From assembly GCA_900551305.1 (NCBI GenBank), contig URVK01000125.1, positions 1 to 5,440 on the forward strand: a DNA stretch of 5,440 bases. Reading direction: 5' to 3'. This DNA is from an uncultured Collinsella sp. (GTDB taxonomy: Bacteria; Actinomycetota; Coriobacteriia; Coriobacteriales; Coriobacteriaceae). Below are positions 1 to 5,440 of this stretch, piece by piece. Every line of letters begins with the position of its first letter. The first letter of the stretch is position 1. Made by a program: the position numbers and the translations under genes. The notes below the pieces were generated by a model, which saw only the letters and a list, made by a program, of their open reading frames with translations, had not been told where the DNA came from and did no database searches.

Positions 1-1
1 G

Positions 2-1438
2 CTCATGCGCATCCTCATCGACGAGAAGAAGCTCGAGTGGGACGACGCCTGGAACATCGTGACGCAGGTCGTGAGCTACACCAACCACACCATCCTGCCC
101 GAGGCTCTGGAGAAGTGGCCCATCGGCACGTTCTCCAAGCTCCTCCCCCGCGTGTACCAAATCATCGACGAGATCAGCCGTCGTTGGCACGAGTCGTTCG
201 ACACCACGCAGGAGGGCTGGCAGGAGCGTCTGCGCCAGACCGCCATTCTGTGGGACGGCGAGATTCGCATGGCCAACCTGTCCGTGATTTGCAGCCACAG
301 CGTCAACGGCGTGGCAAAGATCCACTCCGACATCATCAAGAACATCGTGCTCAAGGACTTCTATGCCCTCACGCCCGAGAAGTTCAACAACAAGACCAAC
401 GGCATCTCGCACCGTCGCTTCTTTGCCGAGGCCAACCCCACCTACGCCAAGCTCGTGACCGAGGCCATTGGCGACGGTTGGCTGAAGGACGCCTTTGAGC
501 TGGAGAAGCTCAAGGAGTTTAAGGACGACACCGAGTTCCTGAAGGCCGTGGGTGCCTCCAAGCGCGCCAACAAGGAGCGCCTGGCCGCCTACGTTAAGGC
601 CGAGACCGGTCTGGTCATTGACCCCAACACCGTCTTCGATGTTCAGGTTAAGCGCTTCCACGCCTACAAGCGCCAGCTCATGAACATCATGAAGGTGATG
701 GACATCTACAACCGTCGCATCGCCGATCCCAACTTCCACGTGACGCCGACGACCTTCATCTTTAGCGGCAAGGCTGCCTCGAGCTACACCTTCGCCAAGG
801 AGACCATCCGCCTCATTAACTCCGTGGCCGAGGTCATCAACAACGACGCCCGCGTCAACGAGGTCATGAAGGTCTGCTTTATCCCCAACTTCCGCGTGAG
901 CAACGCCCAGCTCATCTACCCCGCCGCCGAGATCTCTGAGCAGATCTCCACGGCCGGCAAGGAGGCCTCGGGTACGTCCAACATGAAGCTCATGATGAAC
1001 GGCGCCATTACGCTGGGCACCCTCGACGGCGCCAACATCGAGATCGCCGACCTGGCCGGCCGCGAGAACGAGGCCATCTTTGGCCTGACCGCTCCCGAGG
1101 TCGAGCAGCTCTGGGCATCCAACAGCTACTTTGCGTGGGATACCCTCAACGGCGACCGCGAGCGTCTGGGCCGCGTGATGGACGAGCTCAAGGACAACAC
1201 CTTTGCGGGTCTTTCGGGCAACTTCGAGAGCATCTACAACGAGCTCATGAACAACAACGACCCCGACCTGGTCATGGCAGACTTCCGCAGCTACGTGGAT
1301 GCATGGGAAAAGCTCACCGGCAGCTACGGCGACCAGGAGACCTGGAACCGCAAGGCCCTGCTCAACACCGCCTCCTCCGGCTGGTTCTCGAGCGACCGCA
1401 CCATTCGCGAGTACCGCGACGAGATCTGGCACGCGTAA
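2..1438 (+). CDS. glgP: Alpha-glucan (glycogen/maltodextrin) phosphorylase, 5'-truncated by window edge
   Basis: Cytoplasmic enzyme that releases glucose-1-phosphate from the non-reducing ends of alpha-1,4 glucan using phosphate and pyridoxal phosphate (PLP). The reading frame is already open at base 2 (Leu before Met at 5), and that Met lies inside the conserved family stretch LMRILIDE. It is therefore an internal residue and not the start; by comparison with ~800-residue family members, roughly 320-340 N-terminal residues lie upstream. Counting from the Met at 5: TNHTILPEALEKW (26-38); VKRFHAYKRQ (215-224), whose K216, R217 and K222 match the phosphate-binding Lys/Arg/Lys of muscle phosphorylase; SGKAASSY (254-261); EQISTAGKEASGTSNMK (312-328), where K328 is the PLP Schiff-base lysine; then GTLDGANIEI (338-347) and the usual C-terminal SSDRTIREY. 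The end is intact (TAA at 1436-1438). glgC follows after 108 nt on the same strand. Glycogen versus maltodextrin preference cannot be settled from this part; the glg neighbours favour glycogen. Confidence 0.96.
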   Translation, partial: LMRILIDEKKLEWDDAWNIVTQVVSYTNHTILPEALEKWPIGTFSKLLPRVYQIIDEISRRWHESFDTTQEGWQERLRQTAILWDGEIRMANLSVICSHSVNGVAKIHSDIIKNIVLKDFYALTPEKFNNKTNGISHRRFFAEANPTYAKLVTEAIGDGWLKDAFELEKLKEFKDDTEFLKAVGASKRANKERLAAYVKAETGLVIDPNTVFDVQVKRFHAYKRQLMNIMKVMDIYNRRIADPNFHVTPTTFIFSGKAASSYTFAKETIRLINSVAEVINNDARVNEVMKVCFIPNFRVSNAQLIYPAAEISEQISTAGKEASGTSNMKLMMNGAITLGTLDGANIEIADLAGRENEAIFGLTAPEVEQLWASNSYFAWDTLNGDRERLGRVMDELKDNTFAGLSGNFESIYNELMNNNDPDLVMADFRSYVDAWEKLTGSYGDQETWNRKALLNTASSGWFSSDRTIREYRDEIWHA

Positions 1439-1456
1439 AGGCGCGCGAGCTCCCTT

Positions 1457-1506
1457 ATGCCAGCACGGCATTACTCGACGGGCGCGACCGAGCGCTGTGC
1501 CCGTCG
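1457..1506 (+). other. Two possible small RNA hairpins in the glgP-glgC spacer
   Basis: The 108-nt spacer carries two inverted repeats in series. The first is ATGCC/GGCAT (1457-1461 with 1467-1471, 5-nt loop). The second is a perfect 8-bp pair, CGACGGGC (1476-1483) with GCCCGTCG (1499-1506), around a 15-nt loop in which GCG (1484-1486) could also pair with CGC (1493-1495). No uninterrupted T run follows (the next bases are CTAATGGGTTTAAG), so this is not a textbook intrinsic terminator. It could be a weak terminator/attenuator, an mRNA-stabilising structure, or chance pairing in GC-rich DNA. No convincing -35/-10 promoter was found in the spacer. Confidence 0.35.
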
Positions 1507-1533
1507 CTAATGGGTTTAAGAACATCGATGACA

Positions 1534-1540
1534 GAAGGAG
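1534..1540 (+). promoter_or_regulatory. Ribosome binding site of glgC
   Basis: GAAGGAG lies 6 nt before the ATG at 1547. It is a strong Shine-Dalgarno match that fixes the glgC start, and the family motif [11 protein letters not shown] begins at the expected distance behind it. Confidence 0.85.
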
Positions 1541-1546
1541 AAATCG

Positions 1547-2695
1547 ATGAGTAAGAAAGAATGCATCGCGATGCTCCTCGCAGGAGGACAGGGCAGCCGA
1601 TTGGGGGCACTCACCCAAAAGATCGCTAAGCCGGCGGTTAGCTTTGGTGGCAAGTTCCGCATTATCGACTTTTCGCTGTCCAACTGCTCCAACTCGGGCA
1701 TCGACACGGTGGGCGTTCTGACGCAGTATCGCCCCTACCTGCTGCATGCCTATGTGGGCTCCGGCGAGGCTTGGGATCTGGACAGCCGTGACGGCGGCGT
1801 GTCTATCCTGCCGCCGTACGAGACGCAGACCGGCGGCGCCTGGTATGCGGGCACGGCCGACGCCATTACGCAGAACCTCGACTACATCAAGGCCAACGAC
1901 CCCAAGTACGTCCTGATTCTTTCGGGCGACCATCTGTATCGCATGGACTACCGCAAGATGCTCAAGACGCACATTGAGAACAACGCCGACCTCACGGTGA
2001 GCGTTATGCCCGTGCCGTGGGAGGAGGCCAGCCGTTTTGGCATCCTGACCACCGACCCCGATGACGGCCGCATCACCAAGTTTACCGAGAAGCCCGATAA
2101 GCCCGATTCGAACCTCGCGTCCATGGGCATCTACATCTTCTCGGCCGACGTGCTGATCGAGGCGCTCGAGGAGGACGCTCTGGACCAGCGCTCGAGCCAC
2201 GACTTTGGCAAGGACATCATCCCCAAGCTGCTCGGCGAGAACAAGCGCCTGTACAGCTACGAGTTCCACGGCTTTTGGAAGGACGTCGGCACCATCGCCA
2301 GCTTCCACGAGACCTCGATGGACCTGCTGGGCAACAACCCCGAGTTCGATCTGTTTGACAAGAACTTCCCCATCATGTCCAACATCACCACGCGTCCGCC
2401 GCACTACATTGGCCCGGACGGCCGCCTGGACGACTGCCTGGTCTCCAACGGCTGCAAGATCTACGGCACTGCTCGCCACTCGATCCTTTCGACCGATGTC
2501 ATCATCGAGGAGCGCGCCGTGGTCGAGGACTCCGTGCTGCTGCCGGGTGCGCACGTTAAGAGCGGCGCGCACATCTGCCGCGCTATTTTGGGCGAGAACT
2601 CCACGGTCGAAGAGGGCGTGAAGCTCGGCTCTGTCGATACCACCAAGGATACGGCCGTCGTTGGAAATGACGTCGTTATCGGGAAGGGGGAATGA
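1547..2695 (+). CDS. glgC: Glucose-1-phosphate adenylyltransferase (ADP-glucose pyrophosphorylase), catalytic subunit
   Basis: Makes ADP-glucose and pyrophosphate from ATP and glucose-1-phosphate, the committed step of bacterial glycogen synthesis, in the cytoplasm. 382 residues, a normal length for the GlgC of Gram-positive bacteria. The N-terminal nucleotidyltransferase domain (about 1-260) shows [14 protein letters not shown] (10-23; R18 in the nucleotide signature), [17 protein letters not shown] (26-42), GTADAITQN (102-110), [11 protein letters not shown] (125-135; D128 matches the catalytic Asp142 of the E. coli enzyme), the glucose-1-phosphate motif FTEKP (179-183; K182), ASMGIYIFS (191-199) and GFWKDVGTI (242-250). 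The C-terminal third (about 285-380) has hexapeptide-type left-handed beta-helix repeats, the usual oligomerisation/allosteric domain. Start is the ATG at 1547 behind a good ribosome binding site. glgD begins 4 nt after the stop, so the two are almost certainly co-transcribed, and the products are expected to form a mixed oligomer as known for GlgC/GlgD of Geobacillus. All catalytic residues checked are present. Confidence 0.97.
   Translation: MSKKECIAMLLAGGQGSRLGALTQKIAKPAVSFGGKFRIIDFSLSNCSNSGIDTVGVLTQYRPYLLHAYVGSGEAWDLDSRDGGVSILPPYETQTGGAWYAGTADAITQNLDYIKANDPKYVLILSGDHLYRMDYRKMLKTHIENNADLTVSVMPVPWEEASRFGILTTDPDDGRITKFTEKPDKPDSNLASMGIYIFSADVLIEALEEDALDQRSSHDFGKDIIPKLLGENKRLYSYEFHGFWKDVGTIASFHETSMDLLGNNPEFDLFDKNFPIMSNITTRPPHYIGPDGRLDDCLVSNGCKIYGTARHSILSTDVIIEERAVVEDSVLLPGAHVKSGAHICRAILGENSTVEEGVKLGSVDTTKDTAVVGNDVVIGKGE
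2684..2690 (+). promoter_or_regulatory. Ribosome binding site of glgD inside the end of glgC
   Basis: AAGGGGG overlaps the last codons of glgC and lies 9 nt before the ATG at 2700. With the glgC stop (2693-2695) only 4 nt before that ATG, ribosomes finishing glgC could re-initiate on glgD, which would help keep the two subunits in balance. The ATGA at 2692-2695 is in a different frame from glgD and is not its start. Confidence 0.65.
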
Positions 2696-2699
2696 TCCG

Positions 2700-3827
2700 A
2701 TGATCAATCGCAAGGCCATCGGTTATATCACCGCTAACTACTCTTCGACCTACGGCAGCGTCCTGCTCAAGGACCGCCCCATCGCGTCCGTTCCGTTTTT
2801 GGGCCGCTACCGCCTGATCGACTTCCCGCTGTCCAACATGATGAATGCCGGCATTAAGACCGTCGGCGTCGTCATGCCGGGCAACTACCGCTCGCTGATC
2901 GACCACGTGGGCTCGGGCAAGGACTGGGGCCTGGATCGCAAGAAGGGCGGCCTGTTCATGGTGCCCGGCAACGCGTATGGCACCACCAAGGGCGGCATGC
3001 GATTCCTGCTGCGCGACATCATCTCCAACAAGACGCTGTTCCAGCGCTCGGACAAGCCCTATGTCGTGATGATGGGCACCAACATCATCTTTAACATGGA
3101 CCTCAACACCATCATCGACGCGCACGAGAACTCCGGTGCCCAGATGACCGTGGTGTACTGCAAGGCCACGCGCAATGTTGATGACGAGACCAAGCTCGAG
3201 ATTAACGAGAACGGCCGCCTGACGGGCGTGAGCGCCGGCGTCGTGTACGGCGACAACGCCTCTATGGACTGCTGCATCGTCAACCGCGAGACGCTGCTCG
3301 AGATCATCGACCACTACCAGGCCGCCGACTATCTGGACCTGCTCGAGGCACTCCAGGGCGACTTTGGCAACATCGACGTGTGCAGCTACGAGTACAAGGG
3401 CGAGGTCGTGGGCGTGTTTAGCGAGAAGTCGCTGTATCGCCGCAGCATGGACCTGCTCGACCAGACCGTGGCCGACCAGCTCTTCGATCCCGAGCGCCCG
3501 ATCCTGACCAAGGCTCACGACGTGCCGCCTTCGCGTTATGCGACCGGCAGCCACGCGTGCAACTCGATCATCTCGGCCGGCTGCATCATCAAGGGCACCG
3601 TGCGCAACTCGATCCTGTCGCGCGGCGTTGTGGTCGAGGAAGGCGCTTCGGTAACCAACTCGATCATCAACCAGAGCTGCATCATCAAAAGCGGCGCCCG
3701 CGTTGAGAATGCCATCCTGGACAAGAACAACGTGGTTCCCACCAACACCGAGCTTCGCGGCACGCCCGAGAACATCCTGGTGCTGGGCAAGGCCCCGTTA
3801 ACTCCCGATACCACCATCGTGCATTAA
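2700..3827 (+). CDS. glgD: GlgD-type non-catalytic (regulatory) subunit of ADP-glucose pyrophosphorylase
   Basis: Paralogue of GlgC, 375 residues. In the studied family members GlgD has little or no activity alone but forms a heteromer with GlgC and raises its activity. Shared features with GlgC: VPFLGRYRLIDFPLSNMMNAGI (31-52) corresponds to the KPAV...FRIIDF region, VGSGKDWGLDRKKGG (70-84) to [15 protein letters not shown], and the C-terminal part (about 285-360) has beta-helix repeats rich in N-S-I and G-C-I-I-K units. Lost features: no GGxGxRL nucleotide loop at the N terminus (IGYITANYSSTYGS instead), N128 in MMGTNIIFNMD where GlgC has catalytic D128, and no F-x-EKP sugar-phosphate motif near 165-180. 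Start: ATG 2700, just before NRKAIGYI and behind AAGGGGG. The frame is open further upstream to a TTG at 2661, but that would overlap glgC by 35 nt and add 13 residues ([13 protein letters not shown]) that have no family character. Ends TAA at 3825-3827. Confidence 0.95.
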   Translation: MINRKAIGYITANYSSTYGSVLLKDRPIASVPFLGRYRLIDFPLSNMMNAGIKTVGVVMPGNYRSLIDHVGSGKDWGLDRKKGGLFMVPGNAYGTTKGGMRFLLRDIISNKTLFQRSDKPYVVMMGTNIIFNMDLNTIIDAHENSGAQMTVVYCKATRNVDDETKLEINENGRLTGVSAGVVYGDNASMDCCIVNRETLLEIIDHYQAADYLDLLEALQGDFGNIDVCSYEYKGEVVGVFSEKSLYRRSMDLLDQTVADQLFDPERPILTKAHDVPPSRYATGSHACNSIISAGCIIKGTVRNSILSRGVVVEEGASVTNSIINQSCIIKSGARVENAILDKNNVVPTNTELRGTPENILVLGKAPLTPDTTIVH

Positions 3828-3858
3828 CGTAGGCACCGCAACATCGCTCGTAACATGT

Positions 3859-3894
3859 AGAATAGCCGCCCGGTTAGCGCCAGGCGGCTATTCT
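3859..3894 (+). terminator. Perfect 12-bp stem-loop between glgD and glgA, possible intrinsic terminator or attenuator
   Basis: AGAATAGCCGCC (3859-3870) pairs perfectly with GGCGGCTATTCT (3883-3894) around a 12-nt loop. Inside the loop, past a C/A mismatch, GG (3872-3873) can pair with CC (3880-3881). The GC-rich core with A-rich left foot and T-rich right foot (TATTCT) is the layout of a two-way intrinsic terminator, but the T tract is short and interrupted and the following bases are CGAATTGC, so termination is likely to be partial at best. It ends 22 nt before the glgA ATG and 11 nt before its ribosome binding site. Alternatives are a processing or mRNA-stabilising element that uncouples glgA level from glgCD. 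The stem itself is directly visible; the role is inference. Confidence 0.6.
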
Positions 3895-3905
3895 CGAATT
3901 GCAAC

Positions 3906-3911
3906 AGGGAG
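3906..3911 (+). promoter_or_regulatory. Ribosome binding site of glgA
   Basis: AGGGAG lies 5 nt before the ATG at 3917 and supports that start. The next in-frame Met (codon at 3938) has no comparable purine-rich site at the right distance. Confidence 0.75.
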
Positions 3912-3916
3912 ACAAT

Positions 3917-5440
<1,524 letters not shown>

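Noticed and set aside
5..7. ATG at 5 as the true start of the phosphorylase
   Set aside because: It lies in the middle of a conserved internal motif (LMRILIDE), the frame is open upstream to the window edge, and the protein would lack the N-terminal domain. It is a window-edge truncation, not a short gene.
1510..1554. 14-codon mini-ORF ([14 protein letters not shown]) overlapping the glgC start by 8 nt, as a leader peptide
   Set aside because: No Shine-Dalgarno lies before its ATG, it has no run of regulatory codons, and the strong GAAGGAG inside it serves glgC. Probably chance.
2661..2699. Upstream TTG start for glgD giving 13 extra residues
   Set aside because: It would overlap glgC by 35 nt, adds non-family sequence, and ATG 2700 has a good ribosome binding site and matches the family N terminus.
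2676..3554. 292-codon open frame on the - strand opposite glgD
   Set aside because: It is in codon register with glgD and arises from the same codon bias. The translation is His/Val/Ala-rich without family character.
2700..3827. glgD as a decayed duplicate (pseudogene) of glgC
   Set aside because: The frame is intact at full length with conserved GlgD-specific sequence and a tight operon position. Loss of catalytic residues is a family trait, not decay.
3851..3863. TAGAAT (3858-3863), and TAACAT just before it, as a -10 box for a separate glgA promoter
   Set aside because: No reasonable -35 element at 16-18 nt upstream (the region reads CACCGCAACATCG), and transcription from it would start inside the stem-loop. 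Not supportable from sequence alone.

Overview
The window holds one run of four co-directional (+ strand) glycogen-metabolism genes in the order glgP (3' part only), glgC, glgD, glgA (3' end beyond the window). The DNA is GC-rich with strong G/C bias at third codon positions. The proteins are of the low-GC-Gram-positive/gut-anaerobe type: a paired GlgC + GlgD ADP-glucose pyrophosphorylase rather than the lone GlgC of most Actinobacteria and Proteobacteria. GC-rich DNA together with a GlgC/GlgD pair suggests a gut Coriobacteriia member such as Collinsella, or less likely a GC-rich Clostridia lineage. This taxonomic call is inference from style, not from a marker gene.

Layout: 2-1438 is the C-terminal half or more of an alpha-glucan (glycogen/maltodextrin) phosphorylase, including the pyridoxal-phosphate lysine motif. 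1439-1546 is a 108-nt spacer with two possible small hairpins and the glgC ribosome binding site. 1547-2695 is glgC, the catalytic ADP-glucose pyrophosphorylase subunit. After only 4 nt comes glgD (2700-3827), a paralogue that has lost the catalytic aspartate and the pyrophosphorylase signature. 3828-3916 is an 89-nt spacer dominated by a 12-bp perfect stem just ahead of the glgA ribosome binding site. 3917 to the window end is glgA, glycogen synthase, open for 508 codons. Its catalytic domains are complete by about residue 483, and an Ala/Val/Glu/Pro tail with a short internal repeat runs off the window.

Together: GlgC/GlgD convert glucose-1-phosphate and ATP to ADP-glucose, GlgA adds that glucose to alpha-1,4 glucan, and GlgP releases glucose-1-phosphate from the glucan by phosphorolysis. 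Synthesis and mobilisation are therefore encoded side by side. No branching enzyme (glgB) or debranching enzyme is in the window. I see no mobile element, CRISPR array, tRNA or rRNA.

I looked for an undescribed system and do not find one: this is a recognisable glycogen cluster. The points worth a second look are the GlgA C-terminal tail, the hairpin between glgD and glgA, and the degenerate active site of GlgD.
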